Part shown: piece after piece, positions 63,946 to 64,000 of the stretch
How positions within the stretch are numbered: the first letter of the stretch is position 1
How the letters are laid out: each line of letters begins with the position of its first letter
Assembly: GCA_943788815.1 (NCBI GenBank)
Contig: CALSRS010000001.1
Location: 1,026,069-1,090,068, forward strand
Direction: 5' to 3'
DNA length: 64,000 bases
Origin: an uncultured Gammaproteobacteria bacterium
GTDB lineage: Bacteria; Pseudomonadota; Gammaproteobacteria; Eutrophobiales; Eutrophobiaceae
Position numbers and translations under genes: made by a program
Notes under the pieces: generated by a model
Told to the model about the DNA's origin: nothing
Databases searched by the model: none
What the model saw: the letters and a program-made list of their open reading frames with translations, nothing else

Positions 63946-64000
63946 TGTAAGTCGTCAAAAGATCTGGGACACAAAGGTCTAAAAGTTAAGAGAGACTTTC
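63946..64000 (-). mobile_element. IS3-family left end (runs off window)
   Basis: TGTAAGTCGTCAAAAG at 63946 and the following sequence match the orfB end of the IS. The variant bases (ctgggacacaaaggtct) agree with the solo end at 61311 and not with copy 2 at 2454, so there are at least two isoforms of the IS. The rest lies outside the window. Confidence 0.85.

Overview
The window reads as a chromosomal segment of an unnamed, probably environmental or marine gammaproteobacterium. This rests on gene content: single-chain HldE, HldD, HflK/HflC, a MipA-type porin-like protein, a TPP riboswitch in front of a TonB receptor, and an Arg(ACG) tRNA fragment that closely resembles the E. coli type. I could not run any search, so all family names come from motifs and remembered family patterns. 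The region is heavily rearranged. There are IS3-family copies or ends at six places, two IS481-family copies that differ by about two bases, gene fragments, and a family of att-like repeats.

Layout. 1-3957: two direct IS3 copies bracket a MipA/OmpV protein and a lipoprotein hydrolase. 4298-6835: hldE and hldD, which make ADP-heptose. 7122-15977: a giant (2951 aa) autotransporter on the minus strand, with a long beta-helical repeat passenger and a C-terminal barrel. 16329-32553: a surface or secondary-metabolite modification locus. It holds an SGNH-like protein, a double-length haem-oxygenase-like di-iron oxidase, a NodU/TobZ-type carbamoyltransferase, an SxtJ-like membrane protein, three TPR proteins with a heptosyltransferase-like (GT-B) domain (one fused to a sulfotransferase), a separate sulfotransferase, a UDP-glycosyltransferase, a Tat-exported GMC oxidoreductase and a 50-aa protein.

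32503-37900: a catabolic or redox block with an amidohydrolase fragment, a cytochrome c plus SoxC/SorA-type molybdoenzyme pair and a 4,5-dihydroxyphthalate-decarboxylase-like protein, divergent from a two-subunit Rieske oxygenase. 37939-48683: a DUF1611 protein with an alanine-racemase-fold enzyme, hflK-hflC, two Crp/Fnr regulators, a secreted Cys-rich repeat protein, DUF1488, a pilin-like protein, DUF6134 and DUF411. 48838-55599: two direct IS481 copies around a truncated secreted protein and topA.

55596-61205: a thiamine salvage module (TPP riboswitch, TonB receptor, YkoF-like thiamine-binding protein, PnuT-type permease, ThiK-like kinase) lies between two 156-bp direct repeats. Each repeat carries the 3' half of a tRNA-Arg. 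A decayed tyrosine recombinase sits beside the right-hand repeat, so this looks like a fossil integrative island. 61311-64000: IS3 ends, a small conserved-looking protein, an N-formylglutamate amidohydrolase whose start codon abuts an IS end, and an RNase H-like protein.

The most interesting proposal is that ADP-heptose synthesis (hldE/hldD), the giant autotransporter and the TPR/heptosyltransferase-like enzymes form one system: an adhesin glycosylated, and possibly further carbamoylated, sulfated or oxidised, by an unusual enzyme set. The adjacency is seen in the sequence. The functional link is inference.
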